Below are positions 38,327 to 46,300 of a stretch of 64,000 nucleotides of DNA, piece after piece. Source of the DNA: an uncultured SAR116 cluster alpha proteobacterium (lineage in GTDB: Bacteria > Pseudomonadota > Alphaproteobacteria > Puniceispirillales > Marisalimonadaceae). The notes under the pieces were generated by a model. The model had not been told where the DNA came from and searched no databases. It saw only the letters and a program-made list of their open reading frames with translations. The position numbers and the translations under genes are program-made. Each line of letters opens with the position of its first letter. Position 1 is the stretch's first letter. The DNA is taken from contig CACEFQ010000007.1 of assembly GCA_902558885.1 (NCBI GenBank), forward strand, positions 38,558-102,557, read 5' to 3'.

Positions 38327-39241
38327 ATGAAAATACTAGTATTAGGAATTGGAGGAATCGGAGGTTTTTTTGGAGGATTTCTTCAAGAAAGTGGTGCTGA
38401 TGTAACTTTTTTAGTTAGACCAAAAAGAAAAGCGCTATTATTAAAAAATAATTTAAAGATTATTAGTCCACTAGGTAACTTAAATTTAGTGCCTAATGTA
38501 ATTTTATCAAATGAATTAAAACCAATCTACGATGTTATTTTAATTTCATGTAAGACCTATGATTTAGATCAAGCTATGAACGATTTAAAATGGGTTAAAG
38601 GAAAGGGTATGATTATCCCTTTTTTGAATGGTTTTACTCACATGGAAAAATTAGATAAAGAATTTGGTAGTGAAAATGTAATTGGTGGTGTGGCTCACAT
38701 AAGCTCAACTATAAATAATAATGGTACAATAGAACATTTTAGTGAATTTAAAAAAATAACTTTTGGTGATAGAAAAAAAAACCAAATTAATGATCTTGTA
38801 TCATTTTATAACACTTGCAAAAAAACTAAATTTGACGTTGCTATATCAGAAGATATTACCTTAGATTTATGGAAAAAATGGGTTTTTATTGCAACTGTTG
38901 CGGGGGCTACAACATTGTTTAATTGTCCACTTGGAGAAATAAGTAATCATGCAGTTGGTAAAAAAACTTTATCTGACTTGTACGATGAATGTAGATCAAT
39001 AGCAAAATTTAACGGTTATATTATTAGTGATTTGGAAACAGAAAATGTTTTGAAAAATATAATAACACCCGGATCACTTATCAAAGCGTCAATGCTTAGA
39101 GACATAGAAAAAAAAGGTTTCACTGAGCATGAAGAAATATTTGGAGATTTAATTGCAGAAGCAGAAAATTTTAACCTTGATTGCCCAATTCTTAAAGCGT
39201 GTTATTTAAGAATGAAAATTTACAAAGAAAATCTAAATTAA
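38327..39241 (+). CDS. Ketopantoate reductase family protein (PanE/ApbA-like)
   Basis: NADPH-dependent 2-oxoacid reductase. The 304 residues show the Rossmann motif GIGGIGGFFGGFL at the N-terminus, NGFTHMEKL in the nucleotide domain, and the C-terminal helical domain with the catalytic-lysine segment LWKKWVFIATVAG. True PanE would serve pantothenate synthesis, but many paralogues act on other 2-oxoacids, and panB/panC are not nearby, so the substrate is left open. Convergent with the aspartate dehydrogenase gene (2 bp apart). Confidence 0.85.
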   Translation: MKILVLGIGGIGGFFGGFLQESGADVTFLVRPKRKALLLKNNLKIISPLGNLNLVPNVILSNELKPIYDVILISCKTYDLDQAMNDLKWVKGKGMIIPFLNGFTHMEKLDKEFGSENVIGGVAHISSTINNNGTIEHFSEFKKITFGDRKKNQINDLVSFYNTCKKTKFDVAISEDITLDLWKKWVFIATVAGATTLFNCPLGEISNHAVGKKTLSDLYDECRSIAKFNGYIISDLETENVLKNIITPGSLIKASMLRDIEKKGFTEHEEIFGDLIAEAENFNLDCPILKACYLRMKIYKENLN

Positions 39242-39243
39242 TT

Positions 39244-40044
39244 TTAAGATCCAACCTTAAGGGAAGATTTTAGACCTCTTAAACAAGCAATCACACTTAA
39301 TCCTGTAATTCTTCCAGTTCCTGGATTTTCTGGTGTTTGAACATTTTGAATAGACATTTCAAATTCTGCGCTATCCGATTTGACCTCAACTTTATGCGTG
39401 TTTCTTTCTAGATTTGGATCTGCCCATATTTCAAGTTGGGTTTTATTAGCTCCTATACCCGCTAGCCCAACAGCAGCAGCTACATTGACATTTGCTGGAA
39501 AAGCTTTTGCACCTTCAGTAGCTGAGCCTTTGAAAATTAATTTAGCTTCTGATAATTGATCAAGTTTTATTTTGTTTTTAATGACATATGGTGCTTTTGA
39601 AAGTGCATTAGGTGGTTTCCGAGTGGTCATTTTAACAGAATGAATTGTGGATTCTGCAGCAGCTCTTAATGCATCTAAACCTAATATAGCACCTGTTGCT
39701 AAAATTATTTGAGAGTTATTTTTTTTTGGTGTTTGAATTAAATCAAAATTATCAAGTATACCGGAACCACTAACAGTTATTAATGTTTTACCTTCATTAA
39801 TACATCGAGTTGCAATATCTCTGAATGCTTCTTTTGGAGCACAATCGATAATAATTTGACAATTATTAATCAAAGTTCCTAAGTCAAAAATTTTGATACT
39901 TTTTTTTAATTTTGAAATTCTCTCTTCTGCGTTTGTTTTGCTTCTAGATGAAATTCCATATAGATAAAAATTTTCTACACCTTCTTGGAGTGCTTTAGCT
40001 ACTTCTGTTCCTATTGAACCAAAACCAACGATACCGACATTCAT
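39244..40044 (-). CDS. Aspartate dehydrogenase (NadX-like)
   Basis: Probably oxidises L-aspartate to iminoaspartate/oxaloacetate with NAD(P). The 266 residues begin MNVGIVGFGSIGTEVAKAL (Rossmann), continue with IDCAPKEA and SGSGILDNFD, and have the aspartate-dehydrogenase C-terminal domain with FPANVNVAAAVGLAGIG and the active-site histidine in RNTHKVEV. It lies 18 bp after the gamma-glutamyltransferase-like gene on the same strand, so the two are one operon. nadA/nadC are absent nearby, which favours a catabolic or amination role over NAD synthesis. Confidence 0.85.
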   Translation of the reverse strand: MNVGIVGFGSIGTEVAKALQEGVENFYLYGISSRSKTNAEERISKLKKSIKIFDLGTLINNCQIIIDCAPKEAFRDIATRCINEGKTLITVSGSGILDNFDLIQTPKKNNSQIILATGAILGLDALRAAAESTIHSVKMTTRKPPNALSKAPYVIKNKIKLDQLSEAKLIFKGSATEGAKAFPANVNVAAAVGLAGIGANKTQLEIWADPNLERNTHKVEVKSDSAEFEMSIQNVQTPENPGTGRITGLSVIACLRGLKSSLKVGS

Positions 40045-40062
40045 CTTTTTACCTTTATGTAT

Positions 40063-41871
40063 TTATCTTCCAATTGCGTAACCTTGCATAAATCTTGGAT
40101 TGGCTGCTGCTTTTAAAATTTCATTATCCTTTGAAGCTGCTGTCATTCTGCCAAGACTCCAGTCATCATCAATTATTACTTTATGCCCTTTTTTAATAAG
40201 TTCATCAATCGCCTCCTTAGGAAATCTTCCTTCAACTGCTAGATGACCAATATCAGTTTCTCTTGGATAAAATGAATTTGGAAAATGTGCAGTGCTGAAA
40301 CCTGGGGCATCAATTGCTTCTTGAAGATTAAGTCCAAAATGTACATGTCTTAAAAACAAATGAAGCGACCATTGATCTTGTTGATCACCTCCTGGTGTGC
40401 CAAAAACCATATAAGGCATCCCATCTTTTAAAGCAAGACTTGGTGATAATGTAGTTCTAGGTCTTCTTTTTGGGCCAATGCATGCTGGAGAATTTTCGTC
40501 TAACCAAAACATTTGTCCTCTATTAGATAAACAAAATCCAAGATTTGGAATGATTGGAGAGCTTTGTAACCAACCTCCACTTGGGGTGCCGGCAATCATG
40601 TTTCCCCATTTATCAATTATGTCAAAATGAGTAGTGTCTCCTTTTGTATCACCAAAACTGGTAGGGTTAGGCTCATCGAATCTTGCTACTGTAGGTTCGC
40701 CAATATCAAATTTTGAAAACGACTCAGGAGTACCACCTTTTGGTCTTACTAATACTTTTCCTCCAAAACCTAGTATAACTCCTGGTCTTACTTCCATTGA
40801 AGCTTCTTTGGATATTAAATTTCTTCGTTTAGTGTTGTAATCTTCACTTAGTAAAATATTCATGGGTACGTTATTGAAATTCGTATCTCCATAAAAAGCC
40901 TCTCTATCTGCAAAAGCTAATTTAGTAGCTTCTACAACTAAGTGCACAAACTCAGGAGAATTTTCATCTAATGAATCTAGATCAAATTCTTTTAGCAATG
41001 CTAATTGCTGTAAAAAAGTTGGACCTTGACCCCAAGGTCCAGTTTTACAAACGGTATAATTTTTATAATCATAACATAGAGGTTTTTCAATAGTTGCTGA
41101 CCAATTTGCTAGATCATCTCCAGTTAGTAGGCCTTTGTGTCTTTTTTCAGTTGTATCCATAAACTCATTATTTTTACAAAAATCTTCTATTTCTTGTGCA
41201 ATAAATCCTTGGCTCCATATTAGACGAGCATTTTTTATTTGTTCATCACGATCTTTGGATTTATTTTCTGCTTCCTCGACAATTCTTAGGTATGTTTTAG
41301 CCATTTTTTTATTAGTAAAAAAATCACCAATGGAAGGGACTTTTCCATTAGGGAGATAAATTTCAGCTGAACTTGTCCATTCTGTTTTAAATAGTTCTTC
41401 AACTGATTTAATTGTATTAATTATGTTTGGAACTAAAGGATAACCTTTTGTTGCAATACTTATGGCTGGTTCTAAAACAGTTCTTAATGACATGGTTCCA
41501 TAGTTAAGTAAAAGAAGCATCCAAGCATCAAATGCGCCTGGAACAACAGCAGGTAATAGGCCGCTTCCTGGAACAATATTTAAATTCATATTACTGAAAG
41601 TTTTCAAAGATGCAGAGTTTGGAGCGACACCTTGGCCACATATTACAACAGGGTTTTCTCCATTTTGGCATAAGATTAGAGGAACTTCTCCACCAGGACC
41701 ATTCAGATGTGGTTCAACTACCTGAAGTGCAAATCCTGTGGCAACAGCAGCATCAAACGCGTTTCCATCTTTCTCTAAAATTGACATCCCAACCGCAGAT
41801 GCAATCCAATGAGTAGAAGTAACAACTCCAAAGTTGCCAACAATTTCAGGTCTTGTAGTAAATTTACTCAT
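40063..41871 (-). CDS. Gamma-glutamyltransferase family protein
   Basis: Ntn-hydrolase of the GGT family, which cleaves gamma-glutamyl or related amide bonds. The 602 residues have the N-terminal DAAVATGFALQVVEPH, and the autoprocessing threonine is likely the TTH in DTTHFDIIDKWGN, followed by the small-subunit motifs PSGGWLQSSPIIPNLGF and RRPRTTLSPSL. No signal peptide is visible, so it looks cytoplasmic, unlike classical periplasmic GGT. Upstream partner of the aspartate dehydrogenase gene and divergent from the TctC gene, suggesting use of an imported acylated amino acid. Confidence 0.87.
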   Translation of the reverse strand: MSKFTTRPEIVGNFGVVTSTHWIASAVGMSILEKDGNAFDAAVATGFALQVVEPHLNGPGGEVPLILCQNGENPVVICGQGVAPNSASLKTFSNMNLNIVPGSGLLPAVVPGAFDAWMLLLLNYGTMSLRTVLEPAISIATKGYPLVPNIINTIKSVEELFKTEWTSSAEIYLPNGKVPSIGDFFTNKKMAKTYLRIVEEAENKSKDRDEQIKNARLIWSQGFIAQEIEDFCKNNEFMDTTEKRHKGLLTGDDLANWSATIEKPLCYDYKNYTVCKTGPWGQGPTFLQQLALLKEFDLDSLDENSPEFVHLVVEATKLAFADREAFYGDTNFNNVPMNILLSEDYNTKRRNLISKEASMEVRPGVILGFGGKVLVRPKGGTPESFSKFDIGEPTVARFDEPNPTSFGDTKGDTTHFDIIDKWGNMIAGTPSGGWLQSSPIIPNLGFCLSNRGQMFWLDENSPACIGPKRRPRTTLSPSLALKDGMPYMVFGTPGGDQQDQWSLHLFLRHVHFGLNLQEAIDAPGFSTAHFPNSFYPRETDIGHLAVEGRFPKEAIDELIKKGHKVIIDDDWSLGRMTAASKDNEILKAAANPRFMQGYAIGR

Positions 41872-41977
41872 TTTATTTCCAAAATATTATATTATTAATT
41901 GACTCCTAACAGAAATCTAAGCGAATATAAAATTCATCATTACCTAAAATAAAATAAACAAATTTGTGGAGATAACA

Positions 41978-42955
41978 ATGCCTATCAAAAATTTATTTAA
42001 AGCGTGTTTAGCTGGAGCGGCTTTAATAGCTTTATCATTTACTGGAGCTTTAGCAGCTCCAAGTATTCCTTGTGGCACTGCAAAACTAATTGTTCCTTGG
42101 GGAGCAGGTGGTGGAACAGATGTCATATTTAGACAGATGGTTGATAAAGTCAATAAAAGTGGTGCAAAGCCTCAACTACAAGTTGTGAACGTTGGTGGTC
42201 AAGGAGGTAATAAAGGAGCAAAACAAGCTTCTAAAGCCAAGCCTGATGGTTGTACTTTATTTGCAATTCACCAAAGTGCTATAACTAGTTATTTTACTGG
42301 TAGAATAGACATTACTTGGGATGCATTTGAAACTATTTCAATGGTTACTTCAACACCTTCAATTATAGGCGCAAATGTAAACACACCATATAACAACATA
42401 TCAGAATTAGTTGCTGCAGCGAAGAAAGCACCTGGAACTATTACTGCAGGTGGAACTTTTGGTTCAACAAGTCAGTTTGTTTTTCTTTTATTAGAAGACG
42501 CAACCGGTGCTAAATTTAAGCATGTTTCATATGATGGTACAAAGCAAAGAATGACTGCGCTGTTGGCTAATAACATTAAACTTGGTGAAATTAACTTAGC
42601 AGCTGCCATTAAATTTATTAAAGCTGGTAAATTAAAAGCACTTGGAGTTACTAATGATACAAGACTTGATCAAATCCCTGATGTTAAAACTGCACAGGAG
42701 CAAGGAGCAAAAGTTATTTTTGCTGTTGAAAGAGGAGTTGTTGCTCCAAAGGGAACTTCTGCAGAAATCGTAAATCATTATGCAAAAATGTTTGAAGGTG
42801 CTGCAATGGACAAAGATTTCAAAGCTGCTATGCATAAAAAAGGTATTCTAATTAATTATAAAGGACCTGAAGATTATAAAAAACATTTTCAAGCTACTTA
42901 TGATTATTGGAAGCCAATAGCAAAACAAGTTGGAGTTTATAAAAGAAAAGACTAG
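41978..42955 (+). CDS. TctC/Bug-type tripartite tricarboxylate transporter substrate-binding protein
   Basis: Periplasmic solute receptor of a TTT transporter. From the ATG at 41978 the protein has 325 residues with a signal peptide (about 1-25, LAGAALIALSFTGALAA). A GTG at 41966 is rejected because GGAG sits seven bases before the ATG. Family motifs include LIVPWGAGGGTDVIFRQM, VVNVGGQGGNKGAKQA and KPDGCTLF. The ligand, probably an organic acid, cannot be read from sequence. A strong terminator follows, before the membrane subunits. Confidence 0.9.
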   Translation: MPIKNLFKACLAGAALIALSFTGALAAPSIPCGTAKLIVPWGAGGGTDVIFRQMVDKVNKSGAKPQLQVVNVGGQGGNKGAKQASKAKPDGCTLFAIHQSAITSYFTGRIDITWDAFETISMVTSTPSIIGANVNTPYNNISELVAAAKKAPGTITAGGTFGSTSQFVFLLLEDATGAKFKHVSYDGTKQRMTALLANNIKLGEINLAAAIKFIKAGKLKALGVTNDTRLDQIPDVKTAQEQGAKVIFAVERGVVAPKGTSAEIVNHYAKMFEGAAMDKDFKAAMHKKGILINYKGPEDYKKHFQATYDYWKPIAKQVGVYKRKD

Positions 42956-42964
42956 AACTGCAAA

Positions 42965-42998
42965 AGAAGAGATAACTAGCTTATCTCTTCTCTTTTTT
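42965..42998 (+). terminator. Rho-independent terminator between TctC and TctB genes
   Basis: A perfect 11-bp stem (AGAAGAGATAA at 42965-42975, TTATCTCTTCT at 42981-42991) with a CTAGC loop, followed by C and six T. It lies 10 bp after the TctC stop and just before TctB. It probably ends most transcripts after the binding-protein gene, so that the receptor outnumbers the two membrane subunits. Confidence 0.85.
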
Positions 42999-43011
42999 GA
43001 ATAAAATCATT

Positions 43012-43500
43012 ATGAGTATTAATAAAGACACGATAGTAGCTATATTTCTCTTGTTATTCTGTGGAATAATGATCAATAGTAGTTTTGATATTGAGGATCC
43101 TGGATATCAAGGGATGAAAGCTAGTTTTTGGCCATCAATAGTATTATGTCTCTTATCAGTTATGTCATTGGTTATGTTAATTAAATCTATGGCAGCTACA
43201 ACTGATAATAATATAAACTCAGAAAATTCAAATCCACAAAATGTATTTTTAAAATTTAAGAATGCCTCAATATGCTTTTTAATGTTTATTCTTTTTTTAG
43301 GATTTCTAGATTACTTAGGAATGTTAATTGGAGGTGTATTATTTGTATTTGGTTTACTAACTTTTTTGGGTGGATTCGAAATAAAAAAAATTATTAATCA
43401 CTCAATTATTTCAGTAATTACTATAGGAATAATGTGGTCAATTTTCACCTTTGGTTTAAAAGTAATTTTGCCTGAGGGAGAAATTCTAAGAATTTGGTAA
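43012..43500 (+). CDS. TctB-like small membrane subunit of TTT transporter
   Basis: Small inner-membrane subunit, poorly conserved in sequence. The ATG at 43012 gives 162 residues with about four membrane segments and the YQGMKASFWPSIVL motif often seen near the start of TctB proteins. An in-frame TTG at 42997 lies within the T tract of the upstream terminator and is less likely. It is followed 4 bp later by tctA. No clear ribosome-binding site is seen. Confidence 0.8.
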   Translation: MSINKDTIVAIFLLLFCGIMINSSFDIEDPGYQGMKASFWPSIVLCLLSVMSLVMLIKSMAATTDNNINSENSNPQNVFLKFKNASICFLMFILFLGFLDYLGMLIGGVLFVFGLLTFLGGFEIKKIINHSIISVITIGIMWSIFTFGLKVILPEGEILRIW

Positions 43501-43504
43501 AGTT

Positions 43505-45151
43505 ATGATAGATGTTATTTTACAAGCATTTGCAAGTATTGTTTTAGATCCAGTTACACTGGGATTAATGTTTGTAGGTACACTTGCTGGTATTTTGGCA
43601 GGCGCTATCCCTGGTTTTACTATAGCAATGGGAGTAATATTAACTCTTCCATTTACCTTTGGTATGACCGCAGTTCAAGGATTAGCAACTATGCTTGGGG
43701 TATTTGTAGGGGGGTTTTCTGGCGGATTAATGTCATGTATGTTAACTGGAATACCAGGAACTCCGTCTTCAGTAGCAACAACCTTTGATGGTTTCCCTTT
43801 AGTAAGATCTGGTAGACCAGGCCTAGCATTGGGTTTGGGATTATGGTCTTCTTTCTTTGGGGGAATGATTAGTGCCGTAATTTTAGTTGCTTTAGCTCCA
43901 CAATTAGCATTTTTAGGTTTAGAATTTGGTCCTTGGGATTATTTTTCTTTAATTATTTTTGCATTAACTATTACAGTAAGTTTATCAGGTGGAAATATTA
44001 CTAAAGGTTTAATAGCTGGACTACTTGGATTGTTCGCGGCAACAGTAGGTGAAGACGAGATAAATGGAGTTGCAAGATTTACATTTGGTTTTGATGAATT
44101 CAAACAAGGGTTTGCATTTTTACCAGTTCTAATTGGATTATTTGCCTTTTCACAATTATTAACAGATGTAGAAGATGATAAAAGGGCTAAGAGCCCTCTC
44201 ATGTCTCAATCGGGATCTGTGGTTAAAGTTGAACACAGGCAAGCAATATTAATAATTTTAAAAAGATGGGTAAATTTATTTAGGTCAAGTTTCATAGGTA
44301 TTTTTACAGGAATTTTACCTGCGGCTGGTGGGTCAATATCAAATATTTTAGCATATGATCAGGCAAAAAAAGCTTCACCAAATAGATCAAATTTTGGGAA
44401 AGGTGAATATGATGGTGTTATTGCACCAGAAGCCGCTAACAATGCGACTGCTGGTGGAGCATTAATTATGATGATGGCACTAGGAATTCCAGGGGACATT
44501 GTAACAGCGGTTATGTTAGGAGCATTAATGATCCATAATATCATACCTGGGCCAACATTTATTCAAGACGAACCACTATTAGCTTATGGTGTTTTTATAG
44601 CTTTTTTTGTTGCCCATTTTTTTATGGTTGGATTGCAGGCTTTCTCTTTGAGGATATTTCTACTCGTTACAAAAATCCCAATGTATGTTTTGGCTTCAGT
44701 TATTTTAGCTTACTGTGCAATTGGAGTTTTTGCATTACACAATGTAGTTTTTGATATATGGGTTATGTTCTTTTTTGGAGTAATTGGATATTTTATGAAA
44801 AAATTAGGGTTTCCTCTTGCTCCCATGATACTTGGAGTTGTCTTAGGTAAATTGGCAGAACTTAATTTAGCAAGAGCAACTGGAATAAGCGATGATATGT
44901 TACTATTTATTTCAAGGCCATGGTCATTGTTTTTCTTATTGATGGCAGTGATATCTGTGATTTTTCCTTTTTATCAAGAAGCTAAGAAAGACACATTATT
45001 CGCAAAACTTTATGTTCCAATTTCTATGATTATATTGTCGTTACCATTATTTTTGATGGGTAGCCCAGTGAGAATGATAGTAGCTACAATATTAGTTTTA
45101 ACTGGAGCATATTTTTTATATAAAAGAACCAGCTCTTTAAAAACTACCTAA
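43505..45151 (+). CDS. TctA-like large membrane subunit of TTT transporter
   Basis: Large inner-membrane subunit of the tripartite tricarboxylate transporter. The 548 residues form about a dozen membrane segments and contain the TctA landmarks LAGAIPGFTIAMG, TGIPGTPSSVATTFDG, GILPAAGGSISNILAYD and ALGIPGDIVTAVMLGAL. Standard length is about 500. It ends with an 8-bp convergent overlap with the cupin gene. The binding partner is the TctC protein across the terminator. Confidence 0.93.
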   Translation: MIDVILQAFASIVLDPVTLGLMFVGTLAGILAGAIPGFTIAMGVILTLPFTFGMTAVQGLATMLGVFVGGFSGGLMSCMLTGIPGTPSSVATTFDGFPLVRSGRPGLALGLGLWSSFFGGMISAVILVALAPQLAFLGLEFGPWDYFSLIIFALTITVSLSGGNITKGLIAGLLGLFAATVGEDEINGVARFTFGFDEFKQGFAFLPVLIGLFAFSQLLTDVEDDKRAKSPLMSQSGSVVKVEHRQAILIILKRWVNLFRSSFIGIFTGILPAAGGSISNILAYDQAKKASPNRSNFGKGEYDGVIAPEAANNATAGGALIMMMALGIPGDIVTAVMLGALMIHNIIPGPTFIQDEPLLAYGVFIAFFVAHFFMVGLQAFSLRIFLLVTKIPMYVLASVILAYCAIGVFALHNVVFDIWVMFFFGVIGYFMKKLGFPLAPMILGVVLGKLAELNLARATGISDDMLLFISRPWSLFFLLMAVISVIFPFYQEAKKDTLFAKLYVPISMIILSLPLFLMGSPVRMIVATILVLTGAYFLYKRTSSLKTT

Positions 45152-45671
45152 TAAATTGGTTTACATATTCTTCGCCTAAACCCACTTTTATAAAATGTTT
45201 TTTAGCTACTTCAATTCTATCAAAAACATCAGTTGTACCAATTGTATTCCCATCTTCATCACAATAAATTAGAGCTCCAGAGTTATGAAATAATGTAATC
45301 ATTTCTTCACAATCTTCATCAACGACTAATGTGTGAATTTCACCTGGAGGCTCGAATAAATATGAACCTTCTTTAGCAACCCAATCATGCTCAAGGTATC
45401 TCCATGAACCTTTAATTACAAAACCATGAACTGGTGCAGGGTGTCTGTGTCTTGATAAAAAACCACCACCGATAACCTTTGTTAGATGAACCCAATAACC
45501 TTGACTAATATTATAGCATAATGGTCTTGACCAACGACCAGGAGATAAGGGAACCCAAAGTCTATCATCATCTTTAGAAAAACTATCTTCAATAAAAATA
45601 TCTGGTATAATAATTCCTGGTTTTGGCCCGCTATATGGCGGAGGAAATATATTTTTCGTAAAATTATTCAT
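45144..45671 (-). CDS. Cupin-domain protein, 2,4'-dihydroxyacetophenone dioxygenase-like
   Basis: Single cupin barrel of the ChrR/dioxygenase-like type; the reaction is unknown. The ATG at 45671 gives 175 residues and has GGAG nine bases upstream. An upstream in-frame start (45725) would run close to the terminator at 45729 and is rejected. Candidate metal ligands are in SRHRHPAPVHGFVIKGSW and GEIHTLVV. It overlaps tctA tail to tail, so co-regulation is not implied, though both may serve the same catabolic route. Confidence 0.78.
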   Translation of the reverse strand: MNNFTKNIFPPPYSGPKPGIIIPDIFIEDSFSKDDDRLWVPLSPGRWSRPLCYNISQGYWVHLTKVIGGGFLSRHRHPAPVHGFVIKGSWRYLEHDWVAKEGSYLFEPPGEIHTLVVDEDCEEMITLFHNSGALIYCDEDGNTIGTTDVFDRIEVAKKHFIKVGLGEEYVNQFIR

Positions 45672-45728
45672 CTTAAATCTCCTAAATAATAGATTAACAA
45701 TAATATTTTCAACTAATTCATTCAAACG

Positions 45729-45762
45729 AAAAAAGGACGAAGGATGGGTGTCCTTCGTCCTT
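45729..45762 (-). terminator. Rho-independent terminator of the DUF1127/sRNA transcript
   Basis: A perfect 12-bp stem (arms at 45733-45744 and 45751-45762, sequence AAGGACGAAGGA and its complement) with a 6-nt loop. Read on the minus strand, a T tract follows. It is the strongest terminator in the window and defines the 3' end of the transcript that starts upstream of the DUF1127 gene. Confidence 0.92.
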
Positions 45763-45875
45763 GCTTATTCCGATGACATAATGACTACCTTGGGGGAGGA
45801 TATGAGTTCTATGTTATGTCACCATCTTTCATTAATATCCAGGGGAGGAGGATAGGATACTAATTCTTAAATTCC
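45763..45875 (-). ncRNA. Candidate CcsR/Cuckoo-like sRNA in the DUF1127 3' region
   Basis: Between the DUF1127 stop and the terminator lie 113 bp with no reading frame but with ordered structure on the minus strand. One hairpin has 10-bp arms (45855-45864 with 45831-45840, one G-U pair) and the 14-nt loop UAUCCUCCUCCCCU. A second motif, AUCCUCCCCCAA (45790-45801), lies in a large loop closed by an 8-bp stem (45814-45821 with 45774-45781). C-rich blocks are rare in this AT-rich genome and match anti-Shine-Dalgarno sequence. Known Cuckoo RNAs (CcsR1-4 of Rhodobacter) follow the DUF1127 gene ccaF1; homology is inferred from layout. Confidence 0.65.
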
Positions 45876-46112
45876 TTAAGCAGCTTCCTTTTCTTCGATT
45901 GTTTTTTCTACACCTAACTTACCAGCTGGGAAATCAACAACGTCAGTTACGTTAAAGAAGTCTCCGTTTAATACTTGCTGTCTTGTATATCCAATATCAG
46001 CTAATGTACGATCATCTAAACTTATTAATGCTTGTCTAGTTCTAATTACAGCAATCTTTTCGAATGCCGCTGTAACGTAATTATTTAATTTTACTAAGAA
46101 TGTATTTTCCAT
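45876..46112 (-). CDS. DUF1127 domain protein (CcaF1-like)
   Basis: A 78-residue protein with the DUF1127 core: AVIRTRQALISLDDRTLADIGYTRQQV at about residues 21-47, split here as RTRQALISLDD and RTLADIGYTRQQV. The C-terminus is acidic. DUF1127 proteins are small, Arg-rich factors; in Rhodobacter CcaF1 influences sRNA levels and RNA processing. Here the gene heads a transcript whose 3' part carries C-rich hairpins and a strong terminator. The ribosome-binding site is weak (GAAAG far upstream). Function in this organism is inferred. Confidence 0.85.
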   Translation of the reverse strand: MENTFLVKLNNYVTAAFEKIAVIRTRQALISLDDRTLADIGYTRQQVLNGDFFNVTDVVDFPAGKLGVEKTIEEKEAA

Positions 46113-46214
46113 TGTTTTTCATTTTTCTTTCATAATTAAGAAGGCCAATTCCTTCGTTATTATTTATATAAGATAAAAAAACTAATAAGAGAATATAGAT
46201 AAATGGAATATAAT

Positions 46215-46233
46215 TATTTCCAAAATGGAAATA
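46215..46233. repeat. Short palindrome upstream of the DUF1127 gene, possible operator
   Basis: TATTTCCA-AAA-TGGAAATA, 8-bp arms around a 3-bp spacer, about 100 bp before the DUF1127 start and 68 bp after the MFS stop. No T tract follows on either strand, so it is not a good terminator. It could be a regulator site for the DUF1127/sRNA promoter. In such AT-rich DNA chance cannot be excluded. Confidence 0.3.
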
Positions 46234-46300
46234 TTTAACATAATTGTAACATAATTAAACTCAAATAGGAAATAATATAACAAGCTGGGTGTTTTAGTAT

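Noticed and set aside
45789..45855. GGGGGAGGA and GGGGAGGAGGA on the plus strand, looking like strong ribosome-binding sites.
   Set aside because: No reading frame of any length follows them on the plus strand, and the region is explained as the complement of C-rich loops of a minus-strand transcript.
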